A DNA stretch of 64,000 bases from Cryptomeria japonica (GCF_030272615.1 NC_081414.1:519443185-519507184), one strand, 5' to 3'; shown: positions 21,507 to 34,758, numbered from the stretch's first letter. Translations and numbers: made by a program. Notes: generated by a model not told the origin, from the letters alone.

Positions 21507-21891
21507 ACAGTTGATGTTTATCATCAACTGACAGAATTAACAAAGAAATCTTTTACTCTAGCTTTGATGAGGAGAGCTACTTCTCAGGGGGAGTAGTTGG
21601 CATACTGAATTGGTTGGTATTTTGTATTTACATCTACTTTTGTATTGGATTTGGCATTTGATGTCAAAGGGGGAGAGATATCTATGGAAAAACACATTAT
21701 CTTTTGGGGAGAGATTATTCATTAAGGGAGAGATTGATACTTTGAGATGATTGATTACTCTCTGTATCTGAATTTTGATTTTTGGTCATGATCTCTTTTG
21801 GGAGATGTTGGTTTTTAGTATTTGGCATTTCTGTTTTGGCACTTTGATGGTTTTTCCATCTTGTGTTGCCATCAATGCAAAAGGGGGAGAT
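21507..21891 (+). other. 3' untranslated region and polypurine tract of G
   Basis: About 385 non-coding bases between the pol stop and the 3' LTR. The functional purine tract AAAGGGGGAGAT is at 21880-21891, touching the LTR. A second, very similar tract (AAAGGGGGAGAGA) stands at about 21666-21678 and could be an extra plus-strand primer or a remnant. Confidence 0.75.
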
Positions 21892-22947
21892 TGTTGGTAT
21901 TTTTGTATGGTTTTGTCATTAATGTCAACACCTACTAACACTTATCAACTCTGGCACTTTGGAGGAACATCAATGTTCACCGGCAAGCAAGTGACTTATG
22001 CACAGTCACTGGTATCTGGTACACTGGCAGGATATAATGTTCATCGGCACTTGGAATGATATGGAAAACACCTAGTTATGTCAAAGACATTGTTTGGACA
22101 CTTTGTCTTGGAGATTTGTCCATTGGTATATTCATGTTTGCATATTTGTTGTTATCGGCAAATAGGTCCAGGTTATGCACTGGTAGGCTTATCTACTCCA
22201 GATCACCATGACACACTTTGGAGATGATTTTGTTGTTATTGTAAATGCATTAAGATGACATGTTGAATTAGATATTGCATCGGCTATTGATTTACTTGTA
22301 ATTGTTTTATTGTAATATCTTTTAGAGATGACCTACTAAAATTCGTCTTAGGTTATGGTATATATGTAAGATCTTATTTGTAAGATTGATATGTGATAAG
22401 GATAAGGAATTGTTAGAAGGTATATGTGAGAATAAGCAAAGCTATACACACAGACATCATTTGAATGTGAAGCAAGGTATTTGTAAAGACAATCAAAACT
22501 ACACTGGTACTGAATCCAGCATATGAAGATGTTATTTTGAGCAGTACATTCTTATTGGATTTAACCATCCAATTGTAGTCAGTGTGACTCCTATTTGTGT
22601 TTGAGTAGTGAGCTCTAGGCGATTGGCCTTTCTGCATGTTCAGACCCCATTTGTATACACATACTATCTGTAGTAGTATCATTTGATTGTGGGTAAGGTT
22701 TCCCATCATGGTTTTTCCCCATATAGGGTTTCCACGTACAAATATTGGTGTTATGTGTTGTGGATGTTATTGTCTTTCTGTTTCATGCATTAATCTTTAC
22801 CGGTACTGTAATTAACTGATAAACTATCTACCAGAGTAAAGTTATGTTTACAGGTATTAAGCACTAAGGTTGGTTAAATTATTTTTGGTTTGAATTTACT
22901 TGACAATTTATTCACCCCCCCCTCTCAGTTGTCTCTGGGACATAACA
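21892..22947 (+). mobile_element. 3' LTR of element G
   Basis: Starts TGTTGGTA right after the purine tract and ends CATAACA, followed by the target duplication CTATT. It keeps the original TG terminus that the 5' LTR has lost. Confidence 0.94.
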
Positions 22948-22977
22948 CTATTCTCATTAGAGTGTAGAATGCCAACA

Positions 22978-23729
22978 AAATCTAGCAACTCATTTATTTA
23001 ATTAAGTCAAAAAACTCAAGAGAATATTTAAATAATTATGTCAACACAACTAACATCATTCACTCAATTTAATAACTATTTGAATAATCGAAAGCATGTA
23101 AAATGAGGAATGATCAAACAATGACTCACAAACTAAAAATACCAAAGCACTATGACTCACATACTAGTCAAACAGGAAAGAGGACTGACTGACAACACTC
23201 ACATGAATGTAACTGTGGGTCAAGTTAGGGTCCAACAACTATCTCCTCCACCCCCATCAGAAAAATAAGGCATACTCAGACCTGTGAAACCAGGTGGAGT
23301 CGATACCTCGTACCTACCCAGTACTTCTACCTACAATGTCCTGAATCAACAAACCACACATGCATATAGACAAATATATAAACTAACATGACACACACAT
23401 CGATGAAGGAGAATTGTGACATTTCCTATCACACTAGAGTGAGTGAAGGAAAATCATCCCCTCGCATCCCATACACTTGCAAACATGAAACATACAAATA
23501 ATGTATCACACATATAAAGTAAATTTGTCAGTCCATGTCAGTAATCCATAAAATCACATTTAACATAAGTAATGAAATACTGCATGAAAGAATACACTAC
23601 ATATCAAGTTAAAGCATGAAATAACATCACATAAAGTTTAAATCAAATATAACAATAATGTATCCACTAAACAATCTACTGAAGTCAAACATAAGTCCAA
23701 AAAGAGTCTGATCGAGAAGGGGTACTACA
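22978..23729 (-). mobile_element. LTR of element B, outer ~750 bp only
   Basis: Collinear with 44376-45130 of LTR D, base for base at the start (AAATCTAGCAACTC). It is cut at 22977 by the terminus of element F. It starts TGTAGTACCCC on the minus strand at 23729 beside a purine tract, so it is the 3' LTR of B. It includes the block shared by all Tekay-like LTRs here (about 23165-23465). Confidence 0.9.
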
Positions 23730-23764
23730 TTCTCCCCCTCAAAACTAGGCTTACTCTTGGAAGC

Positions 23765-26392
23765 CTAAAATAGATAAGAATAAAGCTCTCTCATCTTCAC
23801 TGCATCCTCCCATGTTGCTGAGGTCTCATCATTTGGGTCCCATAGGACCCTTACCTGGTCTATGGTATGACCCCTAAGGGTCAAATCCTGATGCTAAAGA
23901 ATGCGCATAGGCTCCATGGAAAGTTGCCTGTCCTTGACCTGGAAAGTGTTCTAATCAAGAATGTGAGTCACATCAAGATGATAAGGTCGAACAACCGAAA
24001 CATGAACGACATCATTGATATGTGATAAAGTTGGTGGCAAGGCAATATAGTAGGCAACAGGTCCTATCCTCTCAAGGATCTCAAAAGGGCCAGCAAAATG
24101 AGGTGCCAACTTAGAACCCTTTCCATAATGGATCAGACTCTTCTATGGATGCACTCTCAAGAACACCCAGTCGCTAACTAAAAAATGATGATCCACTCTA
24201 TGAGCATCGACATACTTCTTTTGCCTATCCTAAGCAGCAGCCAAATGCCCACGAATCTACTCAACCTGTTGCTCCATCTCTCGAAGCATACTTCATCCTA
24301 AATGCACCCTATCCCCTAACTGATCCCAACTCAAAGGAGTATGACAAGGACTACCATACAGTGCCTAGAAGGGAGACATGCATATAGAGCTATGATATCC
24401 ATTATTATAAGAAAAATCCACAAGGCATAGATATTCCTTCCAGCGTGATTGCTGGTCCATAACATACATGTGAAGCATGTCCTCCAAGACCTAATTGACA
24501 CGCTCAGTTTGACCTTCCATCTTTGGGTGATAAGTTGAACTGAAGTTCAACTAGGTTCCCAAATCATGCTAAAGTGAGGTCCACAATGCCAAAGTAAAGA
24601 TAGGATCTCTATCAGAAATGATCCGCCTAGGAATCCCATGCAACCTCACCACATCTTCCAAGAAAACACGTGCCACCACTACTGCTATATAAGAAGATTG
24701 AATAGGAACAAAATGAGCAACTTTGGTCAATCTATCAACAATTACCATGATGGCATCATGACAATGCGAAGAAATAGGAAACCCCACTATGAAATCCATG
24801 GAAATGATATCCCATTTCCAATCCGGTACCAAATTAGGCTATAAAAGCCCTACAGGGTACTGATGCTTCGCCTTCACCCGCTGACATTCCAAATACTTCG
24901 ATACAAAATCAGCAATGTCATGTTTCATGCTAGCCCAATGATATATCTATCTAAGATCTATGTGCATCTTCTTGACACTAGGGTGTGTTGAATAAGGTGC
25001 ACGATGGGCCTCAGTCATGATAAAAATGTGAAGACCCTCCAAAGGAGGTACATAGATTCATCCAAGATGTCGAAGAAGACCATCTGCATTAAGACTATAT
25101 CCAGGATGTCTACCCTCTAATGGCCTTCTGGACTCCATTATGGCTCTAACATCCTAATGCCAGGTGTCTTGAGGAAGAATTCTAAGAATTCTCTCCCTCA
25201 GTTCCACTCCAAGGGACAATGCTGCAACCTCATGCTGCCTATGACTCAAGGCATCTGCCACTACATTCTCTTTCCCCTGAATATATCAAACCTCAAAATC
25301 ATACTCAGAGGAATTCCATCCATCTTCATTGTCGATAATTCAAGTTTGTTTGTGTAAAAATATAATTCAAACTACGGTGATCAGTATGTAGCTCAAACTA
25401 ATGCCCCAATAGGAAATTTCTCCATCTAACCAACACATGCATTAAAGCTGCCAACTCCAAGTCATGAAAAAGATAGTTTAGCTCATGGTCCTTAAGTTTG
25501 CGAGAGTCATAGGCAACCACATGACCATCCTCCATAAGGATTGCTCCTATACCTTCTAAAGAGGCATCTATGCATACCATAAAATCTCTAGATGGATCAG
25601 GAACTACAAAAATCGAAGCACTAACAAGGAGTTCTTCAAGGTACAAAAAGATGACTCACACTGCTTTGAATAAACAAAATTCTCCCCTTTCCTTTGAAGA
25701 GAAGTGATTAGGTGACCTATTCGAGAAAAAATCTGAACAAAGCGAAGGAAAGATCTGGCCAAACCCATAAAACTTTGAACCTTTGAAACATTGGTCAGTG
25801 CTGGCCAATCTACAATGGCTTGGATCTTAGAAGGATCCATGGATACACCTTCTCCCGAAACCATATAAACAAAAAAGTTCACCTCTGACTGGAAGAAATC
25901 ACACTTCGCCAAGTTGGCATAAAGCTGATTCTCCCTCAAGCACTGCAATACCTATCACAAGTGGCCCTCATGCTCTTCCATAGATCTAGAGTAAATCAAT
26001 ATGTCATCCAAGAACACAAGGAAAAAATGGTCAAGGAAGGTAAGGAAAACCCCATTCATGAGGCTCATGAAAACTGAAGGCACGTTCGTCAACCCAAATG
26101 GCACCATTGTGAACTCATAGTGACCACAACGAGTATGAAATGTCATTCTATGAATGTCTACATCATGAATGTGCAACTGATGATACCCAGATTTCAGATC
26201 AATCTTAGAGAACACCCTATCTCCCTTTACCTGATCAAAAAGATCATCTATATGAGGCAATGGATATCAATTCCTGATGGTTACCTTATTCAAATGTTGG
26301 TAATCAATTCATAACCAAAGAGAACCATCCTTCTTCTTAATGAAGATAATAGGTGCACCCTAAGGAGAAACACTAGGACGAATGAACCCCTT
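23765..26392 (-). pseudogene. pol of element B, 3' part (RT to integrase)
   Basis: Decayed Tekay-like pol reading leftward from a breakpoint at 26392 to the natural stop at 23765. Pieces: reverse transcriptase at 26260-25955 ([22 protein letters not shown]), RT/RNase H joint at 25948-25604, RNase H at 25646-25398 in another frame (CIDASLEGIGA), and integrase core at 24832-24569 ([16 protein letters not shown], so two of the catalytic Asp). The integrase tail with GPF motif and chromodomain-like end follows with stops. Gag, protease and the first part of reverse transcriptase are absent; the LTR of C begins instead. Confidence 0.87.
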
Positions 26393-28139
26393 TGTAATAC
26401 CCCACCAGGAACCTTAAAGGAAAACAACAGAACTAGGCAACTAAAAGGTGAAATAATTTTGTTTTAAAAGAATTAACAGCATTAATTATCACATTGCACA
26501 TTTATTAACACAACAGAAGTCTAACACATGATTTCCTAAGGGTTACCAATGAAGATTAATTTGTACTAATAATAATAACATCACGGTTAATCCAATTATC
26601 AATCTAGTTAGGAACATAATTGCTTTTAAATAAAACATAATCATAAAACTATCATCCATCTAGTTAGGAACTTAATTGCTTTTAATTAATACATATTCAT
26701 AAAACTAAATCCCACAATGAAAGATTTAAAGTGTTCCAATACATTTACCTTCCATGGTTCATTTACACATAAGGATAAAAATACTGAAATAACATACATT
26801 CAAATGAATTAATATTACAATAATCCCTAATTACATGGCTTCCAATAGTACAACTAAATACATAAGTTATAATGCCAAGGTTACATAGATTTCTGAAACA
26901 ACGACCACATGGTCTCAAGTGTACAAATAATCATGAACATGAGATGGTACATGAATCACGACCTAGAAACACCAGTGAAGCTGATCCTCGCAAGAAGGTA
27001 CGAACAAGGATATCTGATGGGAAGTGGCACTACCACCCAACCATGTGATCCCAAAGTGGAACCACCCCACCGAGCTAGGAGATAGCAGAAGACCCTCAAG
27101 CAAGCAAAACAAGACAAGTACAATAGTACAATAGTACAACATGACTCCACAAAACCCATGTGACTCAACTCACAAACACTAGTGACCCTAAGGAGAGAGT
27201 GTCATCGCATGTCTTAAGGTGGTTACCCTAGGTAGGCCTCCATAGGTCCCGACCCCAATCCTAGGTTATCCTGGTAACCTCTCCCGAACCCTCGGCTCCA
27301 TCTAAGCATCATGTGGACCCTACCAATCCCTTTGTGAAGACAAGGTGGTAGGTTTTCCATTCTAGGCCTTCTCACAACATCCTGAGCACATACAAGCACT
27401 CAACCATGTGCGAGACACATTGTCTTAGCTTAATATTTCATCTACCCACCCCCTAATCAATTATTAGGTTATCACTTCTTAACTGACTTTCGAGGGGTTA
27501 TCCTACCATCCACTTTGGGTGTGACCCCTTCTTGAAAGCCACTTTCTCTCATAGGACACTAACAGGAATGGTCTCTCTATGAGAAATCTATGGCAAAACT
27601 GACAACCATATCTAATGCTTACAAAATTACGGGCGAAGGATACACAATCAATAACCTAGGATTGACCATATGGAACAAAACACATAATGACTCACATCAA
27701 TAGGGTTACACACAACACCTGACCAAGGGGTATAAACAACCATTAAGACATGACGACAACTCAAAAATAGGATAACAACGCAAATATGCTTTTACCAGAA
27801 CTACCATTTAAACTAAAGATCCTATAACAGACAATTTTTTTAAAATAGTAAAAAGCATTAAATACTTGCAAATACAGATATTCCAGAAAAATAGAAAATA
27901 CAACTTTATTGATAAAAGAATAGCAGAGTTGTCATTTGTCCAATAAGGCTAAATTTAACCACATAAAAATTAATCCCCTAACATATATTCATGATTAATT
28001 TAATAAAAGAATCTAAATATATGCTTTAATGAAGATAATTTTTTTTTTGAATTAATTATATATATATATATATAATATATAATACATGTATATGAATATA
28101 TATTCACTGAATATATATTATGTAAATATATTCATATTA

Positions 28140-28170
<31 letters not shown>

Positions 28171-30349
28171 CATAAACTAATTTCCACAATAATCCTTCAT
28201 ACTCAAATAATAAAATGCCTTAGTTAAAAAAACATACACACACACACATATATATATATTAAACATAAAAATAAATAAAAAATCCGAATCTCCAAACTTA
28301 ATGCGGCCACTGCGCTACACACACGGGGACCAAATAAATAGTTTGCTTGGTAGCTTTGCTACCATAAGGTAGCACTGCTACCTTACAGTAGCATTGATAC
28401 TCGTAAGACAACACTGCTACCTTACAGTAGCATTGCTACCTATAAGGCAACACTCCTACCGTTCGGTAGCAAGATACCACCCCCTCCCCAAAGTTTTAAT
28501 TAATTTTTTTAAAAAAATTTATTTATTATTTGTTTTCAATAATTTTTTTTAAAATTTATTTATTATTATTATTTTAACAGAGATGAATACAATCTCTTCC
28601 CCACTATGAGACAACCGAGTCTAAAAAAACACAGCAAGAAATTTATTTATTTATTTTTCTTTCAATTTAATAAAATTTCTTCCATAAAACTATAGTCCAA
28701 ACATAAAAATTTGTCGGAAGATAAATCCATCAAAAAACTCAAATCTTTGAGACAAAACAGAGATTGGTAAAAACCACCAATATTTAAAAAAAACAAAAAA
28801 AATTCCTTCACAAAACCATAAGGACAAATTTTTAAACCAAAATTCTAATGATTTTTAGCAAACAGGAAGAACACCAACATGCATAGAAGAAATTTATTTG
28901 AAACAAAAGAGTAAATCTAGCAAAATTTTGCCAATATAAAACATTTAATCATAAACAAAATCAAAACTCAACCAAAAATGGAAGACATAGCCATATTCTA
29001 TTTTATTTTTTTATTTTTTTTTACAAATACACAATAGAAACTACAAAGAGAGGAAGAATATTTGAGCTAATATAAAAAAATAAAAATAAACAAGTAGAAG
29101 CTATCCAACCTTGGAAGCTTTCCTAGAAGATCTTGAGGAAGAGCTCATGCAACTAGATATCCATGCCAATCCTTCCTTCCAGATCCTTATTTCCCCAACA
29201 TGCATAAAAGAAATTTTAAAATCTTCTTCCCACAGACTTCGGCCTCATTCTTGTGAACCCTCAAAAATAATTTAGGAAAATATATTTAACCTAAACTTTT
29301 TAGGTTGAAAATATTTTTCCTCTCCAAAATATAATATTCCATTTAAAACTAAAAAGATTTTATTTTATTTTCTAATTTCCACAAAAAGCAAATGAAAATG
29401 CAATTTCCGAAAAATCATTACTTTCGTTCTTTTTTCTTTTCTCATGCCCATTTAGTTAACTTTCTAAAAAAATATTTAAGGAAAGTAAATTAACTTTATT
29501 TTATTTATTTGTAATTTATTTTTAAAATCTAGAGAACAATAAATGCAATTAATTTATTTTCTACTAAATTTAAATAAAATTATATTTCTAATATAATGCA
29601 ATTTGCAACTAAATTTAATCACTTCACTTAATTAATTAAATTCATAATCACTAAAGCATTATAATTCATAAATTAAATATGCTACTATAAAATGATGCCA
29701 TAAACTCAAATAATTAATCTAATCTACTAGGGCACACAAACCGAGAAGACCCAAACAAAGACTCTGAAAAAGTCAACCAAACAAAACTCGAAGGCCGAAC
29801 ATACAGAAAAGACGACCAACTGACGACGCTTATAAGAGTGCAACTAGGTAAAATTAGGGTCAACCACTATCTCCTCCACTCCCATCGGACAAATAAGGCA
29901 TGCTCAGACCTATGAAGCCAGGTGGAGATGATACCTCGTACCTACCTGGTACTTGTACCTGCAATGTCCTGCATCATCAAACCACACATGCATATATACA
30001 AATATAGAATACACGGCACGAACACTGATGAAGGAGAATCGTGATGTTCCCTGTCTCACCGGAGTGAGTGAAGGAAAATCATCCCCTCACATCCAATACA
30101 CTCACAGACACACAACACATAATTACACATTGCATAGATAAAGTAAAGTGTTAGTACATAACAATAATCCATAAAATACCACAAATCACAAGTACTTAAA
30201 TATTGTAAATAAAGTAGGCATCCCATATCCAGGTAAAGCATGAAATAAGGTCATATAAGTCTGAGTAACACATAATGGTAATGTATCCGCTGAAAGTAAA
30301 CAATAATAAATTGTGAGTCTAATAAGTTCAATCGAGGAGGGGTACTACA
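26393..30349 (-). mobile_element. 3' LTR of element C
   Basis: Bounded by TGTAATACCCC on the left and GGTACTACA on the right in plus-strand reading, next to a purine tract at 30350. It contains long AT-rich stretches, AT microsatellites (28060-28165, 28239-28259) and a GCTACC/GGTAGC hairpin array (28349-28477). Short ORFs in it look like chance. Confidence 0.93.
28349..28477. repeat. GCTACC/GGTAGC hairpin array in 3' LTR C
   Basis: About 130 bp of alternating GCTACC and GGTAGC (with variants) spaced 4-8 bp, in repeats of about 39 bp. Neighbouring copies can fold into small stems. The counterpart in the other LTR is one repeat shorter. Confidence 0.8.
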
Positions 30350-30360
30350 TGCTCCCCCCC
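30350..30360 (-). other. Polypurine tract of element C
   Basis: The minus strand reads GGGGGGGAGCA immediately before the LTR start TGTAGTACC. A similar tract precedes LTR B at 23730-23739. Confidence 0.82.
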
Positions 30361-30384
30361 AAAACTAGGCTTACTCCTGGAAGC

Positions 30385-33300
30385 CTAAAATAGATAAGAA
30401 TAGAGCTCTCTCATCTTCATTGCATCCTCCCAGGTCACTGAGGTCTCATCATTTGGGTCCCATAGGACCCTTACCTGGTTGATGGTACAACCCCTGAGGG
30501 TCAAATCTTGACACTAAAGAATGCGCACAAGCTCCATAGAAAGTTGCTCGTCCTTGACCTGCAAAGCATTCCAATCAAGAACATATGTCACATCAGGATG
30601 ATAAGGTCGAAGAAATGAAACATGAAAGACATCATGGATGTGGGATAGACTCAATGGCAAGGTAAGATGGTAGGCAACAAGTCCTATCCTCTCAAGGATC
30701 TCAAAAGGGCCAAAGAAATGAGGTGCCAACTTAGAACCCTTTCCATAATGGATCAGACTCTTTCATAGATGCACTCTCAAGAATACACGGTCGCCAACAC
30801 AAAAATGATGATCTACCCTATGAGCATCTGCATACTTCTTTTGCCTATCCTGTGCAGCTACCAAATGCTCATGAATCCACTCAACCTGCTGGTCCATCTC
30901 TTGAAGAATATCCAGTCCTATACATACCCTGTCCTCTAGCCGATCCCAACTCAAAGGACTATGGCAAGGATGACCATACAATTCATGGAAGGGGGACATA
31001 CCTATGGAGCTATGATATCCATTGTTATAAGCAAACTCCACTAGATAGATATAATCCTCCTAGCGCAACTGCTAGTCCATAACATACATGCGAAGCATGT
31101 CCTCCAAAACCTGATTCACTCGCTTGGTCTGACCATCTGTCTCTGGATGATAAGCTAAACTAAAGTTCAACTAGGCTCCCAACGCATGCTAAAATGAGGT
31201 CCACAATGCTGAGGTAAAGACAATATCTCTATTAGAAATGATCCATGTTGCAATCCCATACAATCTCACCACATCCTCTAAGAAAACTCGAGCCACCACT
31301 GTTGCTATATAGGAAGCTCGAATAGGGACAAAATGAGCAACCTTTGTCAATCTATCAACAATGACCATAATGGCATCATGATGATGTGAAGAGACAGGAA
31401 ACCTAATGATAAAATCCATGGAAATGATATCCCATTTCCAATCTGGTACTAAATTAGGTTGTAAAATCCCTATCGGGTGCTGATGCTCCACCTTCACCCA
31501 CTGACACCCTAAACACTCCGACAAAAAATCAGCAATGTCGTGTTTCATACCAGCCCAATGATAAATCTATCTAAGATATACGATGGGCCTCAGTCATGAT
31601 CAAAATGCGAAGACCCTCCAAAGGAGGTACATAGGTCCATCCAAGGTGAGGAAGAAGTCCATCTGCCTCAAGGTTATATCTAGAAAAGATACCCTCTGAA
31701 GGCCTTCCGAACTTCGTCACGGCTCTAACATCCTGATACCAAGTATCTTGAGGAAGAAAAACCAAGAATTCTCACTCTTAAGTCTACTCCAAGGGACAAT
31801 GTTGAAACTTCATGCCGCCTATGACTCAAAGCATCTGCCACCATGTTCTCTTTCCCCTGAATATAATGAACCTCAAAATCATACTTGCAGAGGAATTCCA
31901 TCCATCTTCACTATCGAGCATTCAAGTTTGGTTGTGTGAAGATATACTGCAAACTACGGTGATCACTATGCAGCTCAAACCAATGCCCTAATAGAAAATG
32001 TCACCATCTAACCAAGGCATGCACTACAGCTACCAACTCCAAATCATGAATTGAATAGTTCAACTCATGGTTTTTGAGTTTGCGAGACTCATAGGAAGCC
32101 ACATGTCCATCTTGCATAAGTACTACACCTATACCTTCTAAAGAGGCATCTGTGCATATCATAAAATATCTAGATGGATTAGGAATTGCCAAAATAGGAG
32201 TACTGACAAGGAGTTCATTCAAGGTACAAAACACTGATTCACACTACTCTGACCAAACAAACTTCTTCCCTTTCCTCTGAAAAGAAGTAATTGGGTGACC
32301 TATCCGAGAAAAGCCTTGAACAAAGAGACAGTAATATCCAATCAAACCCATAAAACTCAGAACTTTTGAAACATTGGTTAGTGCTAGCTAATCAACAATG
32401 GCTTGGATCTTTGAAGGATCCATGGATACACCTTCTCCTGAAACCACATGACCAAGATAGTTCACCTCTGACTAGAAGATGTCACACTTCACCAAATTGG
32501 CATAAAGTTGATTCTCTCTCAAGCACTGCAATACCTATCGTAAGTGACCCTCATGATCTTCCATATATCTTGAATAAATCAGTATGTCATCCAAGAACAC
32601 AAGAACAAAATGATCAAGGTAGGTGTGAAAACCCCCATTCATGAGGCTCATGAAAACTGAAAGCACATTTGTCAACCCAAATGGAACCACTGTGAACTCA
32701 TAGTGACTGTAACGAGTACAAAATGTCATCTTATGAATATTTGCATCCTGAATGCGCAACTGATGATACCCAGATATCAGATCAATCTTAGAGAACACCT
32801 TGGCTCCCTTTACTTGATTGAAAAGATCATCTATATGAGGCAATGGATATTGATTCTAGATGGTTACCTTAGTCAACTATCGGTAATCAATGCATAACCA
32901 AAGAGAGCCATCCTTCTTCCTAACGAAGATAACAGGTGCACCCCAAGGGGAAACACTAGGATGAATGAACCCCTTCGCCAATAATTCTTCTATCTACAAC
33001 TTCAACTCACTCAACTCCTAAGTAGCCATCCGATATGGAGCTCTCAAAATAGGTTCTGCACCAGCAACCAAGTCAATGTGAAAGTCTATGTCTTGCTTTG
33101 GAGGTATACCAGGAATATCCAATGGAAACACATTAGCATACTCTCGAAGAATAGGGTGACCATCAAGAGTGATTTCTCAACTCTCTCTTTCATCCACATC
33201 CTCAAGAGTAATTTCAAAAAGCTGACACCCTTTATGCATACATCGCTTAAGTTGCATAGTGAAAATCATATGTAGGGATATCAGCCTCTGAACTCCAACA

Positions 33301-33731
33301 ATCTCCACTTCCCTGCCAAGGTCGTCTAAACACTCTACTGTCTTCTTGTGGTAGTCTACATGAGAAATGTGAGATGAAAGCCAATCCATCCCCAACACAA
33401 ATCCATAAGAACCCAAAGGAATGACCCGAAGGTCAACTGAAGTAACTACGGTTCCTAGGTCCAACTCACAACTAATAATAAAGGCATCTACGGAAACAAG
33501 CACACATGTAGCCACTTCTACTTGCCACTTATCCACCTGCTTAGCAGTTGCAAGTCTGCATTGCTCCACAATGGAAGAATAAATGGAAGAATTTGAAGCA
33601 CCGAAATCAAAAAGTACAAAGATAGGAATTCCACACAACACACCTGTTGCCTCAATAACTATACCTTGATGATCATCTTGGCAGTCATCCACCATTGCAA
33701 ACACTCTATGGGATCTACCTGCATCTCCCAT
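30385..33731 (-). pseudogene. pol of element C, decayed with deletions
   Basis: Protease at 33731-33177 has Asp-Phe-Gly (DFGA) instead of Asp-Ser-Gly. RT runs at 32960-32535 ([15 protein letters not shown] open at 32843-32535), RNase H at 32234-32001, RNase H/integrase joint at 31765-31571, integrase core at 31548-31189 (CLGC, ISMDFII), tail at 31041-30763 and 30729-30514 ([10 protein letters not shown]), then the chromodomain-like end and stop at 30385. At about 31575 roughly 40 bp are missing compared with A, B and I. The missing part encodes the His-containing start of the integrase zinc finger and changes the frame. A further frameshift lies between 32001 and 31765. The second integrase Asp reads SNRD, so the triad is broken. 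Confidence 0.88.
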
Positions 33732-34701
33732 TGTAGGCTCTGATGCTGCTGGCCTCTGACTACTTGTCTGGTGAGAATGTTGAGGGCACTGAGCGGCTAT
33801 GTGACCAAACTTCCCACAAGAGAAGAAAGCTCCCCTACCTAGTCCTCTAGTTCCCGTCGGCCCACTAGACTACTGAAAACTTCCCCTACTAGGGGTGTGA
33901 GATACACCCTAAGAGGACTACCTTGAAGGACCTCATCTACTCCTTTGCCAGTTCCTTTTCCTCCTATGCTGAGAATTGCCACCTTATCGGCCCTATAATT
34001 GTTTCGATCATGGCAGGTGATGTTGCTGTTGTTCACCCTTAGCGGGTGCTTGAGGACTCCTAAATGGTGTAGTTGGGTGGGATTGGTTCCCGCAAACTCT
34101 GGGCCCACTTAAAGGTGCATTCCCAATATGCACTCCTAATTGACCACCATGTGCATAGCTAAGGTTCTTCTCTACCAACCTAGCTTTTGCCATGGCTACC
34201 TCAATTGAAGCTAGCTCAAACACTCTCACTCCTCCACTGATGCGGTCATTTAGACCCCTTAGGAAGTGCTAAACAATCATTGCCTCATCGTTACCAATTC
34301 TGGCATATTGTTTAAGCTCATAGAACCTATGTTCAAACTGATCTACTGACATACCATACTGACGCAAAGCGTAGAACTCGTCTGCCTGAGTCCGCCTCCA
34401 CTGAGGTGAGAGAAATTTTGCCCTAAATCTCTCTAGAAATATCTCCCATGATAGGGTGTTAATGCACACATCGATCTTGTCCTCTAATCCCCACTAGATC
34501 GAAGCAACACTATCAAAACATATGATAGAACATCTCGCCTTGGTGTTGCTACTATATGGGAACATGACGAAACACTAATCCAAACTGATAAGCCAAGTGT
34601 CTGCCTCAAGACTAGTACCTTTACCATCAAAGAAGGGAGGGTTGGACCTCATCAAGTCCCTTATGTGACCCATGAGAGCTAGGATCTCCCTCCACTTGGG
34701 T

Positions 34702-34758
<57 letters not shown>

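Larger units (their letters stand above)
16242..22947 (+). mobile_element. Element G: complete Ty1/copia retrotransposon
   Basis: A 6.7 kb element with LTRs of ~1055 bp, tRNA-Met primer site, one gag-pol frame in copia order (Gag, protease, integrase, reverse transcriptase, RNase H) and a purine tract. It is flanked by a perfect 5-bp target duplication CTATT at 16237-16241 and 22948-22952. It is inserted in the 5' LTR of F, so it is younger than F. The two LTRs differ at many positions and the coding region has stops and at least two frameshifts, so it is itself long dead. Confidence 0.95.
12432..22977 (-). mobile_element. Element F: non-autonomous copia-like element (interrupted)
   Basis: Minus-strand element whose 5' LTR starts at 22977 (TGTTGGCATT), is split by element G at 22952/16242, and ends at 15449, followed by a tRNA-Met-type primer site at 15435-15446. 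Inside are a coiled-coil plus zinc-knuckle frame (15377-14397) and a second frame (13964-12426). No protease, integrase or reverse transcriptase is visible, so it looks like a large non-autonomous derivative (LARD-like). The 3' LTR is missing; fragment E abuts the end of the second ORF. On the right it enters LTR B exactly, since 22978 corresponds to 44376 of the homologous LTR D. Confidence 0.78.

Noticed and set aside
28060-28165. AT-rich stretch as a replication origin or matrix-attachment site
   Set aside because: Only a simple TA microsatellite is visible; nothing specific supports either role.
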